A DNA stretch of 64,000 nucleotides from an uncultured Dysgonomonas sp. (GTDB taxonomy: Bacteria > Bacteroidota > Bacteroidia > Bacteroidales > Dysgonomonadaceae). Position numbers and translations under genes: made by a program. The DNA lies in contig CALKIV010000083.1 of NCBI GenBank assembly GCA_937995835.1, positions 50,649-114,648 of the forward strand, in the 5' to 3' direction. This document shows positions 55,161 to 63,827 of this stretch, in pieces. The notes under the pieces are model-generated. The model had not been told where the DNA came from. It did not search any database and was given only the letters and a program-made list of their open reading frames with translations. Numbering within the stretch: position 1 is the stretch's first letter; each line of letters begins with the position of its first letter.

Positions 55161-57317
55161 ATGAAATACAATATGAAGAATTCTACTCCAACATGGATTT
55201 GGTATCCAGGAGACTATGAAATATGGTTAGGGAACGAAATGAACAACCGTCGCACAGAGCGAGGGGCATTTTTCCCTCCTTTCTGGAAAACCGATAGCCA
55301 CTATGTGGTAGTAGAGTTTAGCAAAACAGTTGATCTGAAGGAAGCAGAAGAAATAGAAATAGCCGTAGAAGGGCGCTACAATGTGAAACTAGATGGTAAA
55401 CTGCAATTTGGTTCACCTAAAAAATTCATACTGCCTGCCGGTAAGCACAACTTTAATGTGAAGGTGCATAATCAGTCAACACCTCCTGCTTTGTTCATTA
55501 AGGGAAAAACTGTAAATACGGATTCATCGTGGAAAGTGACCTTCGAGGATAAAGAATGGATTGACGAAAGTGGTAAGGCAAGTGATACCTCAGCCACTGT
55601 ATATATGGATGCTGGTTATTGGAATTTTGGCTCTGCTGATCAAAAACCGTCTGAGTTTAAGTTAGCTACCGAACCTCTACAAGCTGTTAAGGTGGAAGAG
55701 GTAAAAGGTGGAAAACTGATTGACTTCGGAAAAGAGACTTTTGGTTTCATTCGTATCCATGGATTGAAAGGAAAAGGAAGCTTAAACCTTTACTACGGAG
55801 AAAGTCCCGAAGAGGCTTTAGATACAGAATATTGCGAGACGTTAGATCATTTGCAAGTAGATCAAAATAAAGTGACAGACCTCTCAATCGACAGAACTGA
55901 TGAGATTGGCGACGAGTATACTTTGATCAATAGTAAAGCGTTTCGTTATGTATTTGTCCAAGCAGATCCTTCCCTTAGTTATAGCAATATCTCTATGCTT
56001 TACGAATATCTACCATTGGACTATCGTGGATCGTTTCGTTGCAATGATGAGGAATTGAACAAAATATGGGATATCAGTGCTTACACAATGCATTTGACAT
56101 CACGTGAGTTTTTCATTGATGGAATCAAGCGAGATCGTTGGGTGTGGAGTGGGGATGCCATTCAAAGCTATCTGATGAACTATTATCTGTTCTTTGATAG
56201 CGAGTCGGTGAAGCGTACAATTTGGCTTCTACGTGGCAAAGACCCTGTGACTAGCCATTCAAATACCATTATGGACTATACCTTCTATTGGTTCTTGAGT
56301 ATCTATGATTACTATATGTATTCGGGAGATAAGCACTTCGTATCGCAAATCTATCCTCGCATGGAAACGATGATGGATTATGTGCTAGGACGTACCAATA
56401 AAAATGGTATGGTGGAAGGCATGACTGGCGACTGGGTGTTTGTGGACTGGGCAGATGGATATTTGGACAAAAAGGGAGAACTATCTTTCGAGCAAGTTCT
56501 TTTTTGCAAAAGCTTGGAAACCATGGCTCTTTGTGCCAATCTACTGGATGATCAATCAGGAGAAGAAAAATACACTAAACTAGCAAAAGCTTTGCGTGAC
56601 AAATTGTTGCCGGCTTTCTGGGATGAGAGCAAGCAAGCTTTGGTGCACAATCGTATTGCTGGAGAGCAAAGCGAAGCTGTTACCCGTTACTCTAATATGT
56701 TCTCTATTTTCTTCAACTATTTGGATGATGAAAAGAAGAAAACAATTAAGGACTCAGTATTGCTGAATGATAATATATTGAAGATCACCACACCATATAT
56801 GCGCTTCTACGAGCTTGAGGCTCTTTGTGCACTTGGTGAGCAAGAAGAGGTGATGAAAGAAATGAAAGCCTATTGGGGTGGAATGCTTCGTGAAGGGGCA
56901 ACCTCTTTCTGGGAAAAATATAATCCTGAAGAGACAGGTGCACAACATCTAGCGATGTATGGTCGACCTTATGGCAAGAGCCTTTGTCATGCTTGGGGAG
57001 CTAGCCCGATTTATCTTCTAGGTAAATACTATCTTGGAGTTCGTCCTATTGGTGAAGGGTATAAAGAATTTTCAATCAATCCTGTGCTAGGAGGACTAGA
57101 GTGGATGGAAGGAAATATCCCGACACCCAATGGGGATATTCATGTTTTTATGGATAAGAAGAACATCAAGGTGAAAGCTAGTGAAGGAAAAGGCTATGTG
57201 ACCTTTGCAAGTAAAAAGAAACCGACCTCAACTGTGGGGAATGTGGAGGAACTTGGAAATGGCAGATATCGCCTATTGATCGATCAAAAAGAAGAAGTTG
57301 TTATCGAATACGAATAA
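55161..57317 (+). CDS. GH78-like alpha-L-rhamnosidase, cytoplasmic
   Basis: 718 aa, no signal peptide. N-terminal beta domains (~1-290) are followed by an (alpha/alpha)6 barrel beginning SFRCNDEELNKIWDISAYT, with the GH78-type motif DGIKRDRWVWSGD at 320-332, and a C-terminal beta domain containing PVLGGLEWMEGNIPTPNG. GH78 releases alpha-L-rhamnose. A second ATG (Met4) is a possible start. Its cytoplasmic location means a rhamnosylated substrate is imported first by the MFS protein. It ends the operon before a strong terminator. The usual Cys-Pro of the GH78 motif is Gly-Ile here, so the substrate may be non-standard. Confidence 0.84.
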   Translation: MKYNMKNSTPTWIWYPGDYEIWLGNEMNNRRTERGAFFPPFWKTDSHYVVVEFSKTVDLKEAEEIEIAVEGRYNVKLDGKLQFGSPKKFILPAGKHNFNVKVHNQSTPPALFIKGKTVNTDSSWKVTFEDKEWIDESGKASDTSATVYMDAGYWNFGSADQKPSEFKLATEPLQAVKVEEVKGGKLIDFGKETFGFIRIHGLKGKGSLNLYYGESPEEALDTEYCETLDHLQVDQNKVTDLSIDRTDEIGDEYTLINSKAFRYVFVQADPSLSYSNISMLYEYLPLDYRGSFRCNDEELNKIWDISAYTMHLTSREFFIDGIKRDRWVWSGDAIQSYLMNYYLFFDSESVKRTIWLLRGKDPVTSHSNTIMDYTFYWFLSIYDYYMYSGDKHFVSQIYPRMETMMDYVLGRTNKNGMVEGMTGDWVFVDWADGYLDKKGELSFEQVLFCKSLETMALCANLLDDQSGEEKYTKLAKALRDKLLPAFWDESKQALVHNRIAGEQSEAVTRYSNMFSIFFNYLDDEKKKTIKDSVLLNDNILKITTPYMRFYELEALCALGEQEEVMKEMKAYWGGMLREGATSFWEKYNPEETGAQHLAMYGRPYGKSLCHAWGASPIYLLGKYYLGVRPIGEGYKEFSINPVLGGLEWMEGNIPTPNGDIHVFMDKKNIKVKASEGKGYVTFASKKKPTSTVGNVEELGNGRYRLLIDQKEEVVIEYE

Positions 57318-57339
57318 ATCTTTGTAAGTAATTATAAGT

Positions 57340-57386
57340 GAAGAGGCTGTCTCAATTTGTTTTGGGACAGCCTCTTCCGATTTTTT
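57340..57386. terminator. Strong bidirectional terminator between the GH78 and xusC-like genes
   Basis: GAAGAGGCTGTC (57340-57351) pairs perfectly with GACAGCCTCTTC (57366-57377), extended inward by four more pairs with one wobble, then TTTTTT. Confidence 0.88.
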
Positions 57387-57400
57387 ATATAACCTAAAGT

Positions 57401-58531
57401 TTATTTTTCTTTTGATTTTCGTTTTTTCCTTTTTTTGAATGTCTTTTTAATCCAAAAATAATAACCAGTGATAACCAGTATAGCTCCAAGGAAAGAGACT
57501 AAACAGGTAAGAATCCTTGTAACCAAGCCTCCCCATGAGCCCACATGAACGGAATAGATCCATCCTCTGATCTTTCCCGACTTTGGTAGCTCTTGATAGA
57601 GCTGTGCACTAGTGATGTCTCCTGTTGAGGCATCGAAAGTGTATCGGTCACTTCCTCGTGTGTTACCATAATTTGCCGATGAAACTGTGGCTGTACCATC
57701 TTGAATAGTCACCCAGTTGAACGTAGCATTCTTGTCTTTTAGATTCTTCAATGCAACATCCCATTGTATATAATCGATCTCTTTTTGTGGTTTCTCTTTC
57801 TTTTCAGACTTTCCTTTTGCTGGAGCATGACCATGTGCTTGAGGTTGAGTGCTGACACCAAATACGGTGTAGAAGGCATTACGATACCAATTGAATGACC
57901 AAGTTAAGCCTGTTAAAGCCAGGACTAACAACAATAATGCTGCATAAAATCCTCCTGTGACATGCAGATCATAGAAGAAGCGTCGCCAACCAGCTGTTGT
58001 TTTAATCTTCAATCGTTTGGTCAGATTCTTCCTATTCTTAGGATACCAAATCACCAAGCCACTGATGATGATGAAGACCATAACAATAGTTGCATAACCA
58101 ACAAGTGCTCTGCCCCAAGGATACCCCCCGTCACGCTTAAATTCTGTTAGTAGCCAACGATGCAGACGCATGGTTTGCATAAAAAAACCTTGTCCATTGT
58201 CTATTCCTGTTACTTCTCCTGTGTAGGGATTGATAAAGGCCGCAGCTTTCTTGCCAGGAATAACCAATTGATAGGTGCGTTTGGGGTCAGGGGAAACGCG
58301 AATGCCATTGATCTTGATGGAGTCAGGAAGCTGTTTGCGACCTAAAGCCATAAGTTCGGAAATAGAGAGAGGCTCCTCTTTTACTTCTTCCACAAAGTAG
58401 TGAGAAGGATAGCACAACTCTAACATTTCATCCTCGAAAACCAAAATAGCTCCTGTCAGGCAGACAATAGCGATGATGATTCCAAAAGGAAGTGATAACC
58501 ATAAATGTATTTTTACAAAGATCTTTTTCAT
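57401..58531 (-). CDS. PepSY-associated membrane protein, XusC-like
   Basis: 376 aa with four main membrane helices: one at the N-terminus (LPFGIIIAIVCLTGAILVFED), two central, one C-terminal. Periplasmic PepSY segments lie between, and MRLHRWLL precedes helix 2. The family includes inner-membrane reductase-like proteins of siderophore systems; XusC of Bacteroides thetaiotaomicron is of this type. The start overlaps the esterase stop by 4 bp, so translation is probably coupled. The C-terminus is very Lys-rich. Confidence 0.85.
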   Translation of the reverse strand: MKKIFVKIHLWLSLPFGIIIAIVCLTGAILVFEDEMLELCYPSHYFVEEVKEEPLSISELMALGRKQLPDSIKINGIRVSPDPKRTYQLVIPGKKAAAFINPYTGEVTGIDNGQGFFMQTMRLHRWLLTEFKRDGGYPWGRALVGYATIVMVFIIISGLVIWYPKNRKNLTKRLKIKTTAGWRRFFYDLHVTGGFYAALLLLVLALTGLTWSFNWYRNAFYTVFGVSTQPQAHGHAPAKGKSEKKEKPQKEIDYIQWDVALKNLKDKNATFNWVTIQDGTATVSSANYGNTRGSDRYTFDASTGDITSAQLYQELPKSGKIRGWIYSVHVGSWGGLVTRILTCLVSFLGAILVITGYYFWIKKTFKKRKKRKSKEK

Positions 58532-59358
58532 TTTTCAAATAGTTGTTTGATACCATCATATATTGCCGGAATGGCAACTGTTCCGTGATTTTCTTCAGGG
58601 AAAGATTTGTGAAACAGGCGCAAGTCTTCCACTTGTGATAAAATATCTGACAATAAATAGTCTACCTTATTGAGATGGATGTCTTTACGGTCTGTCCTTT
58701 TTTTAGAAGCGACAGCAATATACAGACTTTTGCCTGTGAAGTTTTGCTGCTTAATGAGTTGTTTTGCTTCTTTTGTTAATCTGCCTTGATCCCACCAGAG
58801 ACTAGGGTCGATGGCCAGATAGGTTTCGAAAAGTGTGGTATGCTTCAGAAATGTGTTAAGTGTGAATAGTCCTCCATATGAGTGGCCAATCAACATGTTT
58901 TGTCCATTGGTGCGATAACTATTATCAATGCTGTTGCGAAGCTCTTTAGTCAAGAAATGACTGAATACCTCGCTGCCTCCTCCTTGTAGTTGTGCATCTG
59001 GCGATATATTACCGTCTCTGCCTGCAGCTGAGGCTGTGGGGGTGAGATCTCTTGCTCTATCGGTACTGACTATGCCTATAATGATGCTAGGGGCGAGGTG
59101 TCTGCCTCTGCCAGAAGATAGTGTTCTGCTTATCCCCACCAAGGAATGAAAGAAAGATTGCCCATCTAGTAGATAGATCACTTGATAGGTTTGCTCAGTG
59201 TTTTGAGCATAATCGTCAGGAAGATGCACCCAATATTCCCTCTTCTCTTGTAAGGTATCTGAAAATATAGTGTACTTCTTGCCGATATAAATATCCTCCT
59301 GTCCCCACAGGAAGAGTGGAAACAGGAGGGCTATTAAAGATATATAAGTTCTAATCAT
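58528..59358 (-). CDS. Periplasmic esterase, candidate siderophore esterase (IroE-like)
   Basis: 276 aa alpha/beta hydrolase of the putative-esterase (esterase D/Fes/IroE) family. Residues 1-20 are a signal peptide, so it works in the periplasm. The nucleophile is Ser160 in GHSYGG, and the likely catalytic His258 is in ENHGTV. VIYLLDGQSFF near 60-70 is typical of this family. It lies between xusB- and xusC-like genes, with a 25-bp gap on one side and a 4-bp overlap on the other, which indicates a role in the same process: hydrolysis of an imported ester siderophore such as enterobactin to release iron (inference). The published xus operon is xusABC; an esterase inside it is notable. Confidence 0.83.
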   Translation of the reverse strand: MIRTYISLIALLFPLFLWGQEDIYIGKKYTIFSDTLQEKREYWVHLPDDYAQNTEQTYQVIYLLDGQSFFHSLVGISRTLSSGRGRHLAPSIIIGIVSTDRARDLTPTASAAGRDGNISPDAQLQGGGSEVFSHFLTKELRNSIDNSYRTNGQNMLIGHSYGGLFTLNTFLKHTTLFETYLAIDPSLWWDQGRLTKEAKQLIKQQNFTGKSLYIAVASKKRTDRKDIHLNKVDYLLSDILSQVEDLRLFHKSFPEENHGTVAIPAIYDGIKQLFEK

Positions 59359-59383
59359 TATTCTCTACAATGCAGAATAAATT

Positions 59384-60790
59384 TTACTTACCTGAATATG
59401 TTAGTTTACCTATACCACTAACGCCGTTGTTGGCTTCAACTGTAATACCTTTTGTTGCAACAGCCGTTTTCGCGTCAATCTTGTAGATTGTAGGTTGTTG
59501 ATCCTTTGCAAGAATAGATACATATACAGATCCATCTTCGGAGTAAGGAGTGTTACCAAAGCTTGTAATGTCTTCTTTGGCTGGCAATCCTGTAACGTAA
59601 GTTAGTTTTTTGCTTGTAGCATCAAATATAGCTAGTTCTGAAGCATCTTGACCAGATTTTGTCAAAATATCATTATACATTAACAATAGGAAATGGTTTC
59701 CTGAAATATGCCATGTACGCAAGAATGATTTACCATTAGACTGAGCTTCTAGATCTACGTAATAGTCAGAATCAAAATCGCTAGCTCCAGCTTTAATACG
59801 TACCACACCAGCAGGTAGAGTCGTTTTTTGTCTTAAATCGCCCATCGTTTTGGCGTAGCTAGGAGAGAATACATACACATCTCCGTTGTCAGCTGCCCAG
59901 ATTGTTTGATAGTATTGTGATTTGAAACGTCCACAAGCATAACTGATTTTGTCAGTTTTGATTAGTTTTGGATTCTCAAATTTTTCGTTGTCATAGATAG
60001 CAACCCATGCTTCATTAGGATATTGTGTCCATTGTAGTTCATCTTTTAGATATGAGCTACTGTTAGTTCCTCCTGATTCTGTTTTCACAAGATCTTCAAA
60101 TCCTTCTCTTACGAATTTTCCACCTTCTGCTTTTGTACCAAATTGACTCAAGCCCATAGGGATAGGTGCGGAGTAGATTTTGTTATTGGCTTCAAGAATA
60201 CCAGCTAGGGTAACAAACTCTCCGTTTTTAAGGAAGTTTTCTGATATTAAAACTTTCTCATTCACCTTTGTTGTTTCATTCTCTACATCGATATATGTAA
60301 GCAAGAATCCTTTTTGTTGATATCCGTTTTCATCAGCATAATCTTTTCCTAAGTTTCCTGTCGAAGATGTGATGATATAATCTTTATAAGTACCATAAGT
60401 GGTGAATCGTTGAGTACTATAAATTTTGTTTCTTTTTTCTACTTCTCCTTTTGAATTTAAGATGAAAGAAGAACTACCTCCTGCTTCACCTTGGTTGTAG
60501 GCTAAACGGAAAAGATATTTTTCTTTATGGAAAATCCACTGCGTTGTAGATGCAGTTTCGGTTCCATTTCCCTTGGTGCTGATGTTACCTTCGGTTAGTG
60601 TTTGCGAAGTTAACAGATAGTTTCCTGCGTCTACGTTTGCAGCAATGATATAGCTAGATTTTGTATCTCCACCTTCGTTGCCTCCAGGCTCTCCACCTGG
60701 CTCCTTAGAGTCATCATCACTACACGAAGCAAAGAGACATACTGCTGTGATGGCAGCTGCAATACTTTTCTTTAAATAAAATTTAGTCAT
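59384..60790 (-). CDS. xusB: DUF4374 lipoprotein, XusB-like siderophore-binding protein
   Basis: 468 aa. Lipoprotein signal with lipobox FASC (Cys23), followed by an Asp/Ser/Gly/Glu-rich linker (residues ~24-45) and a beta-propeller-like DUF4374 domain starting [18 protein letters not shown]. XusB of B. thetaiotaomicron is a surface lipoprotein of this family that binds enterobactin. It follows the TonB-dependent receptor gene after 48 bp, as in the known operon. Confidence 0.85.
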   Translation of the reverse strand: MTKFYLKKSIAAAITAVCLFASCSDDDSKEPGGEPGGNEGGDTKSSYIIAANVDAGNYLLTSQTLTEGNISTKGNGTETASTTQWIFHKEKYLFRLAYNQGEAGGSSSFILNSKGEVEKRNKIYSTQRFTTYGTYKDYIITSSTGNLGKDYADENGYQQKGFLLTYIDVENETTKVNEKVLISENFLKNGEFVTLAGILEANNKIYSAPIPMGLSQFGTKAEGGKFVREGFEDLVKTESGGTNSSSYLKDELQWTQYPNEAWVAIYDNEKFENPKLIKTDKISYACGRFKSQYYQTIWAADNGDVYVFSPSYAKTMGDLRQKTTLPAGVVRIKAGASDFDSDYYVDLEAQSNGKSFLRTWHISGNHFLLLMYNDILTKSGQDASELAIFDATSKKLTYVTGLPAKEDITSFGNTPYSEDGSVYVSILAKDQQPTIYKIDAKTAVATKGITVEANNGVSGIGKLTYSGK

Positions 60791-60838
60791 GTTTTTATAT
60801 TTAGAATTTTAATATTTATATATAAATGGCTTAATGTT

Positions 60839-63247
60839 TTAATTTCCAAAATACACTCTAACCTTTCCATAAAAAGCCCTTCCGGCCTTCTGAAGGCTAA
60901 AATTGTCATATACTTTTTCATCTGTAAAGTTTCTACACTCGAAACTCAGATTGTATCGTCCATTGTTCATGGCATATGATACAGTCAGATTGTGTGAAAA
61001 CTGTGTTGGTACAATGTCTTTTCCTGTGCTTCCTACATTCTCCCAATGAAGAGGAAAGCTATGTAAGTAGAAGTTGTCGTAAGTCATTGTGAGTACATTC
61101 TCTGGCTTCCACAATTTGCGCCAATGTAGAGTGATGTCTGAATTGGCAAACTGATAAGGCACATTCTTCATACGAGCTTTGTAGTATACGCTGGTTTGTG
61201 TAGAACCAGAGGTTGCAGTCTTTACATTGTCTCGTGCATTCATTTGAGTAAAGTTTCCGCCTACACTTAGCCAGTCTGCAAAACTATAACGTACCGAGAT
61301 ATTATATCCTTTGGTCAAAACTCCATCGTGATTGACGTATGTTCCATACGTTTTTCCACTTCCACCTGATCCCGGATTGACGTCACGTCTGATAAAATCT
61401 TTCGTATTGCGATAGATGAGCCCTCCTTCAAGATATAATTGATGCTTACCAAATACCTCTGTATAGCTCAAGTTGAAATTTATATTGTCACTGCTTTCTG
61501 GTTTTAGTCCTATTTCTCCTTTCTCTAGATCTTCATCTCCAAATACTTCTTCGTCAGTTGGTAGGCGATAAGTCTTTTCATAGGATAGTTTGGCTTGTAA
61601 AGGCTTAATTATAAAATAGGTGCCAGCTGCACCATAGCCCAGTTTGTCTACATTGTTTGTCACTCGTTTAAATTTATCTTGATTGCCTGTGGTGGCAACA
61701 GGTCCTGCAATATGTTGATTGTAATATTTTGCAAAGACGGAGAGGTTCCACTGTTCCATCGGCATCAGACGATAGGCAAGCCCACTGATGTTTTTGCGAG
61801 ACTCTTTCTTGATTGGATTTTTTCCAGAGCCTCCAGCCAACAGTGACTCGTTAGATCGGCTGAACGAATTGATCACATGGTTTGCTGTAAATAAATGAGA
61901 AGTTCCTATACGATAATTGGCTGTGAAAGTTCCGTTCCAGTTGTTTTCATCAGCACGATTGTGTTGATAATTTTGTTCCCCGGGTCTAGCTTCACGATAT
62001 ACTCTGTCTCCATGCCAATTGTATTTATAAGATGAAGTATCAATGTTGTAAGTTATGTTTTTATTGTAATTGGCTGTCAGGACTACATCTAAGCCTTTCA
62101 GAAGGTCTCGTTTGCTATATTCCAAGGAAGGCATTAACGAGTGACCTTTTTTGAACTTGTCACCATATACTACTTTTTGTATTACTCCATTTTGTATTTC
62201 TTTATACATGTTAGAGTAGGTGAATCCTATCATCAAGCGATCTGCCCATTTTTTTCCTACAAAACCAACTTTGCCTGATACAGCCTCATTGTGGAAAGTG
62301 TCATGGAAGCGTTTTACGTGCTCTATCTTGCTTTCGTCCCACTCGCTTGTTCCGTTCGGACCGAATATTTCTACGGGAGTGTCGATGTAGTAGCTATTGT
62401 CAGAATAGTTTTGAAAGGCATTCACTTCGTATGAGAATCCATTGTCAAGTGTTTGTGCGAAGTTTACATAGGATTTATGGGTATTAAATGACCCGTAAGA
62501 GTATGAAGCATCTGCGAACCATTTCTTAGGTTCTTTTTTAGTTACTATATTAATAACTCCTGCAATGGCATCTGTTCCGAAACCAACAGGAACTACTCCT
62601 CGATATACCTCAATGCGTTCGGCATAGTTGACAGGGATATTATTCAATCCGAAAGATGTTCCAACTCCTTCCTGAGGAACTCCATCAATGAAAACCTTAA
62701 CGTGATCGCCAGTGAAGCCATCCATCATGAGCTTTAGATCTGAGCCTACACCTCCGGATTCTCTAACTTTCAGACCAGGAGCCTTGCCTAATGCATCACT
62801 TATATTTAGAGTGGAGTTCTGTAGTGCTTTTGTATCTATCGCTACAGCATTATAGGCTGAGCGTTGAAGGCGACTGATGCCATTGGATACGACAGTGACT
62901 TCTTGCAAGTCTGTTGCTTCTTGGTTGATGTCAATGTTTTGTTTCACAGTAGAACCTGCTACAAGAGTTATGTGTTTTTCTACATTTTTATAGCCAATAG
63001 CAGACACTATAAGGGTGTATTTACCAGCTGGGGCATTTATATTATATACTCCATCTTGGTTGGTAGTGGCACCATAATTGGTGTTTTTGAGATATACAGT
63101 TGCAAAATCTATAACATCATTTTGGGTAGATAAGATTTTTCCTGTTATTATTGACTCTTGTGCTTGTTGCGAATAAATAGGCATAAAACACAACAAAAGG
63201 ACAAATACGATACACTTTTTAAGATACAACATCTTTTTAATTTCCAT
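60839..63247 (-). CDS. xusA: TonB-dependent receptor, XusA-like
   Basis: 802 aa from the ATG at 63247; a further ATG at 63232 (five codons in) is also possible, and an upstream TTG at 63307 is rejected. Signal peptide ending in Tyr-Ser-Gln, then a carboxypeptidase-regulatory-like domain (SIITGKILSTQNDVIDFATV), a plug domain (ISDALGKAPGLKVRESGG, FIDGVPQEG, ERIEVYRGVVPVGFG) and a 22-strand-type barrel ending in KVRVYFGN. It is the outer-membrane importer of a ferric siderophore. It heads the operon receptor-DUF4374-esterase-PepSY. Repeated TAGG/CCTA palindromes upstream may bind an iron-responsive repressor. Confidence 0.88.
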   Translation of the reverse strand: MEIKKMLYLKKCIVFVLLLCFMPIYSQQAQESIITGKILSTQNDVIDFATVYLKNTNYGATTNQDGVYNINAPAGKYTLIVSAIGYKNVEKHITLVAGSTVKQNIDINQEATDLQEVTVVSNGISRLQRSAYNAVAIDTKALQNSTLNISDALGKAPGLKVRESGGVGSDLKLMMDGFTGDHVKVFIDGVPQEGVGTSFGLNNIPVNYAERIEVYRGVVPVGFGTDAIAGVINIVTKKEPKKWFADASYSYGSFNTHKSYVNFAQTLDNGFSYEVNAFQNYSDNSYYIDTPVEIFGPNGTSEWDESKIEHVKRFHDTFHNEAVSGKVGFVGKKWADRLMIGFTYSNMYKEIQNGVIQKVVYGDKFKKGHSLMPSLEYSKRDLLKGLDVVLTANYNKNITYNIDTSSYKYNWHGDRVYREARPGEQNYQHNRADENNWNGTFTANYRIGTSHLFTANHVINSFSRSNESLLAGGSGKNPIKKESRKNISGLAYRLMPMEQWNLSVFAKYYNQHIAGPVATTGNQDKFKRVTNNVDKLGYGAAGTYFIIKPLQAKLSYEKTYRLPTDEEVFGDEDLEKGEIGLKPESSDNINFNLSYTEVFGKHQLYLEGGLIYRNTKDFIRRDVNPGSGGSGKTYGTYVNHDGVLTKGYNISVRYSFADWLSVGGNFTQMNARDNVKTATSGSTQTSVYYKARMKNVPYQFANSDITLHWRKLWKPENVLTMTYDNFYLHSFPLHWENVGSTGKDIVPTQFSHNLTVSYAMNNGRYNLSFECRNFTDEKVYDNFSLQKAGRAFYGKVRVYFGN

Positions 63248-63306
63248 ATATATGCTAAACTGATAATTAAGGATTGCAAATTTCCGTAAAAAGAGCTTTG
63301 GACTCA

Positions 63307-63376
63307 ATACCTATTGATAGGGTATAATTTTAGGATAGATACCTAGATGTAATTAGATTCTATGTAGGCTAGCCTA
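63307..63376. promoter_or_regulatory. Cluster of TAGG/CCTA inverted repeats upstream of the xus-like operon
   Basis: Three related dyads lie 60-130 bp before the receptor start: ATACCTATTGATAGGGTAT (63307-63325), TAGGATAGATACCTA (63331-63345) and the perfect palindrome TAGGCTAGCCTA (63365-63376). Repeats of this kind before an iron-uptake operon suggest operator sites. No consensus E. coli Fur box is evident. Confidence 0.45.
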
Positions 63377-63467
63377 AAAAGAGCCGGACAAAGGCTTTTT
63401 TGTATGCTGGTGGAGATTTGGGAAAGAAAATAATCTGTAATTTAAAATGATCTTTTTTCAATAATTA

Positions 63468-63498
63468 TTTGTGAGAAAGAAAAAATGGTCTATCTTTG
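63468..63498 (+). promoter_or_regulatory. Promoter of tRNA-Phe
   Basis: TTTG (63468-63471), 19 bp, then TATCTTTG (63491-63498), a full match to the Bacteroides -33/-7 consensus, 16 bp before the tRNA. Confidence 0.85.
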
Positions 63499-63514
63499 CA
63501 CACGAATTAATGAT

Positions 63515-63587
63515 GGTGCCATAGCTCAGTTGGTAGAGCAAAGGACTGAAAATCCTTGTGTCCCTGGTTCGATTCCTGGTGGTACCA
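63515..63587 (+). tRNA. tRNA-Phe (GAA)
   Basis: 73 nt with a complete cloverleaf: acceptor GGTGCCA/TGGTACC (one G-U pair), D arm GCTC/GAGC, anticodon stem AAGGA/TCCTT around loop CTGAAAA (anticodon GAA), T arm CCTGG/CCTGG with TTCGATT. The CCA end is not encoded. An integrase gene follows 240 bp downstream, so the 3' end is a probable att site. Confidence 0.97.
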
Positions 63588-63612
63588 CTGAAAAAGAAAG
63601 TAAAATCAAGTA

Positions 63613-63650
63613 AACTCCTGAATTTCAAGTGAATTCGGGAGTTTTTTGTT
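63613..63650 (+). terminator. Terminator after tRNA-Phe
   Basis: AACTCCTGAATT (63613-63624) pairs with AATTCGGGAGTT (63632-63643) with one wobble, followed by TTTTT. Confidence 0.82.
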
Positions 63651-63794
63651 TTAGGCGTAAAGCAAAAAATAGCGATTTAAAGCAATAAAATGGGACGAAA
63701 TGGTGACTATTTTTTAGGACTTTCAAAAAAATCACCTAATTGGATTTATTGCATTGTTATACAGTGTTTTGCGTAGCTATTGTGTTGGGGTAAT

Positions 63795-63824
63795 TCCTTA
63801 ATTTTGTATTACTTAAATTAAGGA
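63795..63824. repeat. 10-bp perfect inverted repeat covering the integrase ribosome-binding site
   Basis: TCCTTAATTT (63795-63804) and AAATTAAGGA (63815-63824) are perfectly complementary with a 10-base loop. The right arm contains the AAGGA of the Shine-Dalgarno sequence of the gene at 63828. In RNA this would hide the ribosome-binding site; in DNA it could be an operator. Confidence 0.6.
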
Positions 63825-63827
63825 GAA

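Noticed and set aside
63248..63307. N-terminal extension of the TonB-dependent receptor
   Set aside because: TTG start and no signal-like character; ATG at 63247 or 63232 places the signal peptide correctly.
63682..63752. GCAATAAA / TTTATTGC inverted pair between tRNA and integrase as att arms
   Set aside because: Only 8 bp in A/T-rich DNA with 55-bp spacing; easily due to chance.
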